The notes under the pieces were generated by a model that ran no database searches, was not told where the DNA came from, and saw only the letters and a list, made by a program, of their open reading frames with translations. A stretch of 33,070 bases of DNA, taken from assembly GCA_002842505.1 (NCBI GenBank), contig PHDE01000015.1, positions 1 through 33,070 on the forward strand. Direction: 5' to 3'. The DNA is from Bacteroidetes bacterium HGW-Bacteroidetes-3. Lineage in GTDB: Bacteria > Bacteroidota > Bacteroidia > Flavobacteriales > Flavobacteriaceae. Below, piece by piece: positions 24,443 through 32,359 of the stretch; position 1 is the first letter of the stretch; each line of letters begins with the position of its first letter. A program made the translations under genes and the position numbers.

Positions 24443-25435
24443 ATGAAAAAAATAACGAAAGAAACCTATATCAATTGGTATAAAGACATGCTGTTTTGGA
24501 GAAAATTCGAAGATAAATTGGCGGCACTTTATATTCAGCAAAAAGTACGGGGTTTTCTGCATTTATATAATGGACAAGAAGCTGTTTTAGCAGGCGCTTT
24601 ACACGCCATGAAAAAAAATGACAAAATGATTACGGCATACAGAAATCACGTTCAACCTATTGGATTGGGTGTTGACCCTAAAAGAATAATGGCTGAATTG
24701 ATGGGAAAAGACACCGGAACTTCTCGTGGAATGGGTGGTTCTATGCACATATTTTCACCGGAACATAATTTTTACGGTGGCCACGGAATTGTGGGCGGTC
24801 AAATACCGTTAGGCGCAGGTTTGGCTTTTGCCGATAAATATTTTGGAAGGGATGGTGTTACCTTAACTTATTTTGGTGATGGAGCGGCTAGACAAGGTTC
24901 TTTGCATGAAACATTTAATATGGCCATAAACTGGAAACTCCCAGTAGTTTTTATCTGTGAAAACAACGGTTATGCTATGGGAACTTCCGTTAGCAGAACT
25001 TCCAACCACGAAGATATTTGGAAGCTTGGTTTGGGTTATGAAATGCCTTGCGGACCAGTAGACGGAATGAATCCGGTTAAAGTGGCTGAAGCCATGGAAG
25101 AAGCCATTGAGCGCGCCAGAAGAGGTGACGGACCAACGTTGCTCGACATAAAAACGTACCGATATAGAGGACACTCCATGAGTGATGCCCAAAAATACAG
25201 AACCAAGGAAGAAGTGGACGAGTATCGTAAAATTGACCCAATTTCTCAAGTATTGGCGGTTATAAAAGAGAAAAAATACGCAACGGACAAAGAAATTAAA
25301 GCTTGGGATCAGGAAGTAAAATATAAAGTGGAAGAATGTCAAAAATTTGCTGAGGAATCTCCATATCCGGAAAAGCAACTTTTATATGATATTGTTTACG
25401 AACAAAAAGATTATCCGTTTTTAAAACATAGATAA
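24443..25435 (+). CDS. pdhA: Pyruvate dehydrogenase E1 component, alpha subunit
   Basis: The 330-residue protein is the alpha subunit of heterotetrameric E1. It shows 'YRNHVQPIGLG', 'GTSRGMGGSMHIF', and the TPP/Mg motif from GDGAARQG to CENNGYAMGT, plus 'YRYRGHSMSDAQKYR' with the phosphorylation-loop-like serine region. It decarboxylates pyruvate and acetylates the lipoyl arm of E2. pdhC begins at the base after its stop codon. The beta subunit gene is not adjacent, which is the usual flavobacterial arrangement. Confidence 0.95.
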   Translation: MKKITKETYINWYKDMLFWRKFEDKLAALYIQQKVRGFLHLYNGQEAVLAGALHAMKKNDKMITAYRNHVQPIGLGVDPKRIMAELMGKDTGTSRGMGGSMHIFSPEHNFYGGHGIVGGQIPLGAGLAFADKYFGRDGVTLTYFGDGAARQGSLHETFNMAINWKLPVVFICENNGYAMGTSVSRTSNHEDIWKLGLGYEMPCGPVDGMNPVKVAEAMEEAIERARRGDGPTLLDIKTYRYRGHSMSDAQKYRTKEEVDEYRKIDPISQVLAVIKEKKYATDKEIKAWDQEVKYKVEECQKFAEESPYPEKQLLYDIVYEQKDYPFLKHR

Positions 25436-26710
25436 ATGGCAGAAATTATAACAATGCCACGTTTAAGTGATACAATGACTGAAGGAGTTGTGGCGCAGTG
25501 GTTAAAGAAAGTTGGCGATAAAATTTCAGAAGGCGATATTTTGGCCGAAATTGAAACCGATAAAGCAACAATGGAATTTGAATCCTTTAATGAAGGCACG
25601 CTTTTATATATCGGATTAAAAGATGGTGAAAGTGCTCCGGTAGATTCATTATTGGCCATTATAGGCGAAGAAGGTGAAGATATTGACGCTATTATAAAAG
25701 AATTTAAAGCTGCTGTACCAAGCGGAAGTAAAGCTCCTGAAGTAGCAAAAGCACCAGAATCACCAAAAGTACCAGAAAAGGCTGCTGTGATTGCTGAACC
25801 CGTTAAAGTTGCAGAAACTGCACAAGCGCCAGTTACGGCTAATGACTCGTCTGGAAGGGTGATTGCATCGCCTTTGGCTAAAAAAATAGCGGAAGAAAAA
25901 GGAATCAATCTAAATACCGTTTCAGGAACCGGTGAAGGCGGACGCATTGTAAAATCTGATGTTGAAAATTATGTACCAGCAACAGTTTCTGCTACTGCCA
26001 CAGTTTCTGCACCGATTGTTTCAGGAACAGAAAGTTTTGAAGAAACGCCAAATTCTCAAATGCGTAAAACCATTGCACGCAGATTGGCCGAATCTAAATT
26101 TACAGCGCCTCATTATTATTTAATGCTGGAGATCAATATGGACAACGCCATTGAATCTCGCAAATTGATTAATGAATTGCCAGATACCAAAGTATCTTTC
26201 AATGATATCGTGGTGAAAGCAAGCGCTATTGCTTTGAAAAAACATCCTAAAGTTAATTCACAATGGTTTGACGACAGAACACGCGTAAACCACCACGTGA
26301 ATGTTGGTGTTGCTGTTGCCGTTGAAGACGGATTGGTTGTGCCAGTGATTCGTTTTACCGATCAGAAATCAATGACGCAGATTGGTGCTGAAGTAAAAGA
26401 TATGGCAGGAAGAGCTAAAACCAAAAAATTAACGCCCGCAGAAATGGAAGGAAGCACTTTTACGGTTTCTAACCTTGGGATGTTTGGCATTTCAGAATTT
26501 ACTTCTATTATCAATCAGCCAAACTCAGCAATTTTATCAGTAGGCGCAATTATTCAAAAACCAGTTGTTAAAAATGGTGAAATTGTAATTGGCAATACCA
26601 TGAAAGTTACCTTGGCTTGTGATCACAGAACAGTTGACGGTGCCACCGGATCTGCATTTTTACAAACTTTAAAGCATTTTATTGAAAATCCGGTAACGAT
26701 GTTAGCTTAA
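25436..26710 (+). CDS. pdhC: Pyruvate dehydrogenase E2, dihydrolipoamide acetyltransferase
   Basis: The 424-residue protein has one lipoyl domain (about 1-77, lipoylated lysine K43 in ETDKATME), an Ala/Pro/Val-rich linker (about 95-135), a peripheral subunit-binding domain (about 138-175, 'ASPLAKKIAEEKGI'), a second linker and the catalytic domain (about 200-424) ending with 'DHRTVDGATGS'. It transfers acetyl groups to CoA and forms the complex core. Some relatives have two lipoyl domains; this one has a single domain. It is co-transcribed with pdhA and followed by a strong terminator. Confidence 0.95.
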   Translation: MAEIITMPRLSDTMTEGVVAQWLKKVGDKISEGDILAEIETDKATMEFESFNEGTLLYIGLKDGESAPVDSLLAIIGEEGEDIDAIIKEFKAAVPSGSKAPEVAKAPESPKVPEKAAVIAEPVKVAETAQAPVTANDSSGRVIASPLAKKIAEEKGINLNTVSGTGEGGRIVKSDVENYVPATVSATATVSAPIVSGTESFEETPNSQMRKTIARRLAESKFTAPHYYLMLEINMDNAIESRKLINELPDTKVSFNDIVVKASAIALKKHPKVNSQWFDDRTRVNHHVNVGVAVAVEDGLVVPVIRFTDQKSMTQIGAEVKDMAGRAKTKKLTPAEMEGSTFTVSNLGMFGISEFTSIINQPNSAILSVGAIIQKPVVKNGEIVIGNTMKVTLACDHRTVDGATGSAFLQTLKHFIENPVTMLA

Positions 26711-26734
26711 AAAATATAGCATACCCATAATTTT

Positions 26735-26766
26735 AAAAAACCCATTGCACTTGCAATGGGTTTTTT
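26735..26766. terminator. Strong bidirectional terminator between pdhC and the DUF4242 lipoprotein gene
   Basis: A perfect 15-bp stem (26735-26749 with 26752-26766) is flanked by A6 and T6, so it works for the convergent genes on both sides. Confidence 0.93.
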
Positions 26767-26807
26767 CATTTACGTACAAATTGTAATTATTTCCAAAAAA
26801 AACTAAA

Positions 26808-27194
26808 TTATTCAGCCGTTTTTGGATCAATAATTGTTGCAACTTCACTTACTGAATTTGCCGGAAACCCACCTTGTTTGGCATGTTCACGAACCATTTC
26901 TTCATTTGGAGCAAGATAAACACAATAAATTTTATCTTTGGTGACGTAACTATGTACCCATTGAATTTCTGAACCCATTTTTTCCAATACGCCACAAGAA
27001 GTTTGTGAAATGGCCTTCAATTCTTCCGCAGTTAATTTACCTGCATTTGGAATCTCTCGCTCAATGACATACATGTGTTGATTTTCCTTTAAAGCTTCTG
27101 GCCTTAACATAGCTGAGGATGGTTTTTCATTAGTGGTGCAATTAATAACAAGCAACGCAATAATGAAAATCAATAGAACTTTTGAAATCTTCAT
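26808..27194 (-). CDS. DUF4242 (SCO4226-like, nickel-binding family) lipoprotein
   Basis: The 128-residue protein begins with a lipoprotein signal peptide (hydrophobic 6-17, cysteine C19 in 'LLVINC'). Residues about 40-125 match DUF4242: 'MYVIEREIPNAGKLTAEEL', 'SQTSCGVLEKMGSEIQWVHS', 'DKIYCVYLAPNEE' and 'REHAKQGGFPANSVSEV'. The characterised member SCO4226 binds nickel; metal binding here is not shown. The lipid anchor would hold it at the cell envelope. It is the last gene of the minus-strand cluster whose regulator carries the same domain at its N-terminus. Confidence 0.85.
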   Translation of the reverse strand: MKISKVLLIFIIALLVINCTTNEKPSSAMLRPEALKENQHMYVIEREIPNAGKLTAEELKAISQTSCGVLEKMGSEIQWVHSYVTKDKIYCVYLAPNEEMVREHAKQGGFPANSVSEVATIIDPKTAE

Positions 27195-27203
27195 AATTAA
27201 ATA

Positions 27204-27216
27204 TTTTTAGTTAATA
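27204..27216 (-). promoter_or_regulatory. Shared leader motif before the DUF4242 lipoprotein gene
   Basis: On the minus strand the motif reads TTAACTAAAAA and is nine bases before the ATG. Further inverted TAACTAA/TTAGTTA and GTTAG/CTAAC pairs lie just upstream (27218-27256). See the matching sites before the other three genes of the cluster. Confidence 0.55.
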
Positions 27217-27276
27217 GCTTAACTAAAGTACTAAATATTAGTTAGATAACCTAACATTTATTTTTCAAAAAATAAA

Positions 27277-27651
27277 TTATTGAGAAACAATCATTCCCTT
27301 CAATGACCAAAGAATAGCAAGCACATCTTTTTTGGTGGCTTCATCTATCGAATTTTTATCCAAGGCAGCAAAAATATCGTCAATAGCATGCATATATTCA
27401 GCCGGACTTATATTCATGCCTTTATGGGCTGTTACCATGTCCCTTCCTGTATATATTGGCGGCCCGCCACTGCCGGCGCTAAAAAACTCAATCGTATGCT
27501 GTTTAATGACAGCCAATTTTTCAGGTTGATCTTTTAAAGGTAAAAATCTGGCATTTACGGCAGGGTTATTCATGTGCGCTTCCACAGTGTCATCAACAAT
27601 ATTTGAGATGCCATCTCTTCCTCCCAATCTTTCATAAAGTGATTTAGTCAT
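27277..27651 (-). CDS. Group 1 truncated haemoglobin
   Basis: The 124-residue protein is a 2-over-2 globin of group I. It shows 'LYERLGGRDGISNIVDDTV', 'RFLPLK', 'FFSAGSGGPPIYTGRDM' and the proximal haem histidine H76 in 'MVTAHKGMNIS'. Such proteins bind O2 or NO and often detoxify nitric oxide or act in redox sensing. It is intact, while a close paralogue upstream (29162-29531) is broken. It is flanked by the FAD oxidase and the DUF4242 lipoprotein genes and carries the same leader motif as both. Confidence 0.9.
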   Translation of the reverse strand: MTKSLYERLGGRDGISNIVDDTVEAHMNNPAVNARFLPLKDQPEKLAVIKQHTIEFFSAGSGGPPIYTGRDMVTAHKGMNISPAEYMHAIDDIFAALDKNSIDEATKKDVLAILWSLKGMIVSQ

Positions 27652-27660
27652 AATATTTGA

Positions 27661-27675
27661 TTTTTAAGTTAGTAG
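27661..27675 (-). promoter_or_regulatory. Shared leader motif before the intact globin gene
   Basis: On the minus strand the motif reads CTACTAACTTAAAAA and ends nine bases before the ATG, the same distance as in two sister sites. Confidence 0.55.
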
Positions 27676-27738
27676 TAGTCTCTAAAATTATTTTATGCCC
27701 ATTTTAATTAAACGGAACATAAAATATCATTTTTTTTA

Positions 27739-29130
27739 TTAATTATTCGGTTTTATATTCTGATTCACCCTAAAAAAATTAGTGGGATCATATTTCATTT
27801 TAATATTTGTCAAACGGTCATAATTGTGCTTATAACTTGCTTTCACGCGTTCTTGTCCTTCATCCATCATGAAATTTGAATAAGCACCACCGGAAGAATA
27901 TGGATGCAATGCTTCCCAATAATCTTTACACCAGTTTGTGATTTTATCTGAATCTTCAGGGTTTGGTGAAACACCAACAATAACGCCTGCATATTTTGCG
28001 TCGCGATAAGCCCAAGGCGTTTCATCTTTGCCAACGCTGTTGGCTGCACCACTTATTGGATATAAATGCATTTGGGAAAGCGGGGTAGGAATTTTTGATC
28101 CGAATTTCAAATGTTGCGCCCTAACTTCGGGTCCCAATTCATTAAAAAAGTCAGCCCTCCAATACCATTGCAACCCTGAAGGAAATAATCCGTCAAATAA
28201 TGTTTGAATAGCCGGATATGGCATTTCGCCCAAATGTTCAAATATTGGATTCATATCCAAAATTGGCTTAAATATTTCTTGTGATTTTGACAAATCGCCC
28301 ACATAACACCAAACGATTCCACAGAATTGTTTGTTATGTAGATGTTCTGGAAACGGAGGCCCCGGAATAACCATAGTCGCTATAAAACCATTTAATTCAT
28401 CTGGAGCATTATCAATAAATTTATGGTACCATTCCATTATTTCCTCCGTTTTATCGATAGGCCATAAAGTTGGGCCTCCAAAAACAGTTTTTACCGGATG
28501 CGCTTGAAATTTAAAAGAGGTTACAATTCCGAAGTTTCCTCCACCACCACGAATAGCCCAGAATAAATCGGTATTTTGTTTGGCACTTACAGTCACAAAA
28601 CTTCCATCTGCCAAAACTATATCAGCTTCCAATAAATTATCAATTGTAAGTCCGTATTTACGTGATAAATGCCCAACACCACCTCCAAGTGTTAATCCTC
28701 CTACTCCTGTTGTAGAAATGATGCCTGCAGGAACAGCCAATCCAAATGGATGTGTAGCATGGTCAACTTCTCCCCAAAGATTTCCTCCTCCAACTCTAAC
28801 TGTATTATTGGAAGTGTCTACACGAACAAATTTAATTCCTGATAAATCAATGACCAATCCTTCATCACAAATACCTAAACCCCCACCATTGTGTCCGCCG
28901 CCTCTAACGGCAACCAACAAATTATTTTCCCTGCCAAAATTAACTGATGCAATAACATCCGCAACATCCACGCATTTTACTATTAATCCGGGATGTTTAT
29001 TTATCATTGCATTGTACACTTTACGTGCACTATTGAACTCTGGATCTTTCGGAAAAATTAATTCACCCTTAATTTGAGCGGCAAATTCTTCAATTATTGA
29101 AGTGCCTAAATCTTTTACTGGATTTTTCAT
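27739..29130 (-). CDS. FAD-binding oxidoreductase, BBE/VAO family
   Basis: The 463-residue protein is a flavoprotein oxidase of the vanillyl-alcohol-oxidase/berberine-bridge type. The FAD-linking histidine is expected at H80 in 'RGGGHNGGG'. The PCMH-type FAD domain continues with 'GIISTTGVGGLTLGGGVGHL' and 'WAIRGGGGNFGIVT', and the C-terminal BBE motif 'YDPTNFFRVNQNI' closes the protein. Members oxidise sugars, polyphenols or other alcohols using O2 and release H2O2; the substrate here is unknown. No signal peptide is seen, so it is probably cytoplasmic. It shares the leader motif of the cluster. Confidence 0.9.
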   Translation of the reverse strand: MKNPVKDLGTSIIEEFAAQIKGELIFPKDPEFNSARKVYNAMINKHPGLIVKCVDVADVIASVNFGRENNLLVAVRGGGHNGGGLGICDEGLVIDLSGIKFVRVDTSNNTVRVGGGNLWGEVDHATHPFGLAVPAGIISTTGVGGLTLGGGVGHLSRKYGLTIDNLLEADIVLADGSFVTVSAKQNTDLFWAIRGGGGNFGIVTSFKFQAHPVKTVFGGPTLWPIDKTEEIMEWYHKFIDNAPDELNGFIATMVIPGPPFPEHLHNKQFCGIVWCYVGDLSKSQEIFKPILDMNPIFEHLGEMPYPAIQTLFDGLFPSGLQWYWRADFFNELGPEVRAQHLKFGSKIPTPLSQMHLYPISGAANSVGKDETPWAYRDAKYAGVIVGVSPNPEDSDKITNWCKDYWEALHPYSSGGAYSNFMMDEGQERVKASYKHNYDRLTNIKMKYDPTNFFRVNQNIKPNN

Positions 29131-29140
29131 GTTTGCTTGA

Positions 29141-29155
29141 TTTTTGGTTAGTTAT
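29141..29155 (-). promoter_or_regulatory. Shared leader motif before the FAD oxidase gene
   Basis: On the minus strand the motif reads ATAACTAACCAAAAA and ends ten bases before the ATG. Confidence 0.55.
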
Positions 29156-29161
29156 AATTTA

Positions 29162-29531
29162 CTATTTAGAAATAATGATTCCATTTAAAGACCATAAATG
29201 TCCAATACCTTTTTTTTGTTGATGCATCAATTCCATTTTTATCTAAAGCGGCAAAAATATCGTCCATTACATATATATTCAGTTGGACTAATATTCATGT
29301 TTATATGGGCAGAAAGCATATCTTTTCCTTAATATTCAACCCAACTACCACTGATGGTAATAAAAAATTTACTTTGTGTTGTTTAATAGTTGCTAAAAGT
29401 TCAGGCTTCTCTTTTAAAGGCAAAAATCTAGCATTAATGGCCGGATTGCTTATACGTTGTTGCACGGTATTATCAACTATTTTTGAAATACCTTTATCAC
29501 CTCCTAATCGCTCGAAAAGTGATTGATTCAT
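29162..29531 (-). pseudogene. Decayed truncated haemoglobin (paralogue of 27277-27651)
   Basis: The first 50 or so codons read well against the intact globin ('FERLGGDKGISKIVDNTV', 'ARFLPLKEKPELLATIKQHKV'). The frame then shifts; in a second frame 'SGSWVEY-stop-GKDMLSAHINMNISPTEY' follows, in a third 'MDDIFAALDKNGIDASTKK', and after another shift 'LWSLNGIIISK' before a TAG at 29162. At least three frameshifts and one in-frame stop are therefore present. The haem histidine codon survives. Its leader motif is intact, so the promoter region may still be active. It is a dead duplicate, lying between the regulator and the oxidase. Confidence 0.85.
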
Positions 29532-29540
29532 TATTGATAT

Positions 29541-29555
29541 TTTTTAGTTAGTAAC
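29541..29555 (-). promoter_or_regulatory. Shared leader motif before the globin pseudogene
   Basis: On the minus strand the motif reads GTTACTAACTAAAAA and ends nine bases before the ATG. Confidence 0.55.
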
Positions 29556-29641
29556 CAAATGTATTAAAAGCTAGCTAAAAATATAGCTAGATTTCGTTCA
29601 AAAAACGATAAATTTAGACCACTACTAAATTCTGAGGGAAT

Positions 29642-30748
29642 TTAAATGATATGTTGTTGCAAATATTTTGAAGGAAGAATACCATATTTATCCATAAAAC
29701 ATTTTGAGAAGTAGGCCTGACTATTAAACCCAGTTTCATAAGCAATTTCCGAAATATTTCCTTTCTGTTTATGTAATAAGTCAAGTGCTTTGTGTAATCT
29801 GAATTCACGCAAAAAGTTGTTGGCAGATTTCCCTGTCAATTTAACCAATTTTCTATAAAGCTGTGACTTACTTAACCCCATGTCTTTACTAAAATCAGCA
29901 ACATTAAAATTCGGTTTATTCCAATTACTATCAATGAAATCAATTAATTGAGTGAGAAAATTCTCTTCAGAAGGTCTAATTAATCTAATTATATTTTCAT
30001 CAATTATTAAATTTCTGTTTTCACTTTCATATAACTCTTTAACTTCTGAAGAAATAACTAACTCACCTTCTACAAACTCACACATTCTAGTTGCAAGTGT
30101 TATTACTTCCTCAAAAAAAGTGCCTTTTTCGGTTACAGGAATTCCTGAACTTAAAGCTATTTTTAGCATTCTGTAAGTTGAATCAAAATTAGGCGTTACA
30201 TATTTAAACTTTTGTTGAATATTTAATGCACTGGAAACTGCACTTGTAACAGATTTAAAAGAAACTAAATAACTGTTATTATCTTTTTTTACCAAACTTC
30301 CGTTAAATTTTTTCAACGTTTTTGCGACGCTATGATGAAATTTTTGACTAAAAATACCAAATTGATTTGCCTCAAGTCTATTCAAATAATTACTTGTTTC
30401 TATTACCATGATAACTCTAAAAGCAGGGTCATTTATAATATTTAATTCTGTGTTTTGTGCTTTTGCAGGATCTTCTATTCGACCTAAAAATGATTCAACA
30501 ATTCTATCATCAACCTCAATTATTCTGTGTGGAACCTCACCATGTGCAAAGTCATGCATTTCTTTTATAGCCGTTTTATTTGGTGCTTCAATTAAACAAA
30601 AAGCTGTTTTTCTTTTTTCATCAAACCAATACGTAAGCCCTCTGCAGCCAAACTTATGCTCCACTTTTAAATCTTGTTGGTGCAATTGCGCTACGTTTTC
30701 TGCCGTAACGGTTTCAGATACATCATGGCGATCCATATATATAGGCAT
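29642..30748 (-). CDS. AraC-type regulator with DUF4242 and cyclase-like sensor domains
   Basis: The 368-residue protein combines three parts. Residues 1 to about 92 are a DUF4242 domain (opening 'MPIYMDRHDVSETVTAENV'). About 109-245 resembles a class III nucleotide cyclase fold: 'VIMVIETSNYLNRL', 'FNGSLVKKDNNSYLVSF', 'SAVSSALNIQQKF' and 'ITLATRMCEFVEGELVISSEV', but the metal-binding aspartates are replaced, so catalysis is unlikely. About 265-365 is an AraC helix-turn-helix pair ('NVADFSKDMGLSKSQLYRKL', 'ISEIAYETGFNSQAYFSKCF'). The ATG at 30748 is preferred to a TTG at 30769 because it begins the DUF4242 domain. It probably controls the globin, oxidase and lipoprotein genes downstream. Confidence 0.82.
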   Translation of the reverse strand: MPIYMDRHDVSETVTAENVAQLHQQDLKVEHKFGCRGLTYWFDEKRKTAFCLIEAPNKTAIKEMHDFAHGEVPHRIIEVDDRIVESFLGRIEDPAKAQNTELNIINDPAFRVIMVIETSNYLNRLEANQFGIFSQKFHHSVAKTLKKFNGSLVKKDNNSYLVSFKSVTSAVSSALNIQQKFKYVTPNFDSTYRMLKIALSSGIPVTEKGTFFEEVITLATRMCEFVEGELVISSEVKELYESENRNLIIDENIIRLIRPSEENFLTQLIDFIDSNWNKPNFNVADFSKDMGLSKSQLYRKLVKLTGKSANNFLREFRLHKALDLLHKQKGNISEIAYETGFNSQAYFSKCFMDKYGILPSKYLQQHII

Positions 30749-30861
30749 ACTGACAGTTTTAATATGCAATATAGTAATTATTTACAAATAATACATTATA
30801 ACAAATTATATACCAGTACAATAGCCTATTTCATTTTGGATTAATACAAGGCTATAAACAG

Positions 30862-30892
30862 AAAAAATCCCCAACTTTCGTTGAGGATTTTT
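30862..30892 (-). terminator. Intrinsic terminator after rpmE2
   Basis: A 12-bp stem with one mismatch (30863-30875 with 30880-30892), a 4-base loop, and a T6 run on the minus strand end the L31 transcript and separate it from the regulator gene. Confidence 0.85.
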
Positions 30893-30911
30893 AATATTTT
30901 AATGCTGCTAA

Positions 30912-31163
30912 TTATTTACTGAATTTAGCGTATTTGGTTTTGAACTTATCAATACGTCCTGCAGTATCAACCATTTTAGTTTTACCTGTGTAATATGGAT
31001 GAGAAGTTCTTGAAATCTCTAATTTTACCAAAGGGTATTCAACACCATCTACTTCAAGAGTTTCTCTAGTGTTTACTGTTGAACGAGTCAAAAACACATC
31101 TTCATTTGACATATCTTTAAATGCTACCATTCTATAATTTTCTGGGTGTATACCTTTTTTCAT
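30912..31163 (-). CDS. rpmE2: 50S ribosomal protein L31, type B
   Basis: The 83-residue protein is type B L31, with 'MKKGIHPENYRMVAFKDMS', 'TRSTVNTRETLEVDGVEYPL' and 'SHPYYTGKTKMVDTAGRIDKF' (quoted in parts). The zinc-binding cysteines of type A L31 are absent, as expected for the zinc-independent form. It is a single gene with its own consensus promoter and terminator. Confidence 0.97.
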   Translation of the reverse strand: MKKGIHPENYRMVAFKDMSNEDVFLTRSTVNTRETLEVDGVEYPLVKLEISRTSHPYYTGKTKMVDTAGRIDKFKTKYAKFSK

Positions 31164-31202
31164 CGTAAACTCGTTTTAAATGTAATTTTATTTTTAAGAC
31201 TG

Positions 31203-31232
31203 CAAATTTAAGTATATTTTTGAAACTTCAAA
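31203..31232 (-). promoter_or_regulatory. rpmE2 promoter, TTTG-N18-TAAATTTG
   Basis: On the minus strand TTTG (31229-31232), an 18-base spacer and TAAATTTG (31203-31210) form the clearest Bacteroidota promoter of the window. It gives a leader of about 35 bases for rpmE2. Confidence 0.85.
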
Positions 31233-31284
31233 CAAATAATTTATTTTATTTACATAAAAAATTCATAAAACGCCCTTTTTAGTT

Positions 31285-32319
31285 ATGTCCTACAAATCAT
31301 TTTTTAGTTTTTTTATATTCATTGCCATTTTCTCTTGTAAAAGTGAACATAAATTTATTATAAATGCACCAAAAAAAATTCAGACAAATAAGGAATTGAC
31401 CATTTCTGTTTCAGAAAAAAATAATCAACCAATTGATTCCGTCCAGTTTTATATAGATGACAAAAAAATTAAAAGTGATGCTAACACTGCCGCGTTAAAA
31501 ATTAACGATTATAAATTAGGGAAACATGTAGTAACCGCTATTGTTTTTTATGAAAATAAGACAAAGAAAGTTACAGAACCTGTTTATTTTTTGGCCGATT
31601 CGCCTCCCGAAATTTATACCTATAAAATTATAAATACCTATCCGCACGATAAAGGAGCCTACACGCAAGGTTTGGAATATTTAAACGGCTTTTTATATGA
31701 AGGAACCGGAAAAAAAGGAAGTTCTTCTATCAGAAAAGTGGATTTAAAAACAGGTAAAGTCCTGCAGCAAAAAGATTTGGATGCCCAATATTTTGGGGAA
31801 GGAATCACTATTTTTAATAATAAATTGTACCAACTTACTTGGCAAGCAGGCATTGGCTTTGTATATGATTTAAACACGTTTGAGCAAGAAAAAACTTTTA
31901 ATTACACCAAAAGCAGGGAAGGTTGGGGATTGACACATAACGGCGAAAAATTAATTAAAACTGACGGTACGGAATATATTTGGTTTTTGAATCCGGAAAC
32001 GCTGGTGGAGGAAAGTTATATTGAAGTTTATACCAATGAGCGCAAAGTGGAAAAACTGAATGAACTGGAATTTGTAAACGGATTGATTTATGCCAATATT
32101 TGGCAGCAAAATACCATTTTAATCGTGAACCCAAACAATGGAAAAGTGGAGGGTGTCGCCAATTTAACTTCCTTAAAAACCATTATTGAAAAAGAACAAA
32201 AATTGGATGATGCCGATGAAGTGCTTAACGGAATTGCTTTCGACAAAGAAAACAACCGACTTTTTGTGACCGGAAAACATTGGAGCAAGTTGTATGAAAT
32301 TGAGTTGATTAAAAAATAA
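31285..32319 (+). CDS. Glutaminyl-peptide cyclotransferase (glutamine cyclotransferase family), lipoprotein
   Basis: The 344-residue protein has a lipoprotein signal (C18 in 'IAIFSC'), an N-terminal Ig-like stretch (about 25-105), and a beta-propeller of the plant/bacterial-type glutamine cyclotransferase family: 'YPHDKGAYTQGLEYLNGFLY', 'GEGITIFNNKLYQLTW', 'GWGLTHNGEKLIKTDGT', 'ELEFVNGLIYANIW' and 'LNGIAFDKENNRLFVTGKHW'. It converts N-terminal glutamine of peptides to pyroglutamate, presumably in the periplasm or on the outer membrane. Another lipoprotein gene follows after 40 bases on the same strand. Confidence 0.9.
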   Translation: MSYKSFFSFFIFIAIFSCKSEHKFIINAPKKIQTNKELTISVSEKNNQPIDSVQFYIDDKKIKSDANTAALKINDYKLGKHVVTAIVFYENKTKKVTEPVYFLADSPPEIYTYKIINTYPHDKGAYTQGLEYLNGFLYEGTGKKGSSSIRKVDLKTGKVLQQKDLDAQYFGEGITIFNNKLYQLTWQAGIGFVYDLNTFEQEKTFNYTKSREGWGLTHNGEKLIKTDGTEYIWFLNPETLVEESYIEVYTNERKVEKLNELEFVNGLIYANIWQQNTILIVNPNNGKVEGVANLTSLKTIIEKEQKLDDADEVLNGIAFDKENNRLFVTGKHWSKLYEIELIKK

Positions 32320-32359
32320 TGTTCTTCAAATTATTTTTACATTTACAAAAACAACCTGA

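Noticed and set aside
24863-25378. 171-codon open frame on the minus strand across pdhA
   Set aside because: It is the antisense shadow of a secure gene, with composition unlike a real protein.
25411-25947. 178-codon open frame on the minus strand across pdhC
   Set aside because: It is the antisense of a clear E2 gene, low in complexity and rich in Ser/Ala, with no recognisable motif.
28580-29077. 165-codon open frame on the plus strand across the FAD oxidase gene
   Set aside because: It is antisense to a well-supported flavoprotein, and its Pro/Thr-rich sequence has no motif.
29301-29531. Short 76-codon reading frame as a functional mini-globin
   Set aside because: It lacks the haem histidine region, and the missing part is found downstream in other frames, so it is a broken copy of the full globin.
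30408-30791. 127-codon open frame on the plus strand across the regulator gene
   Set aside because: It is antisense to the DUF4242 part of the regulator and has no independent support.
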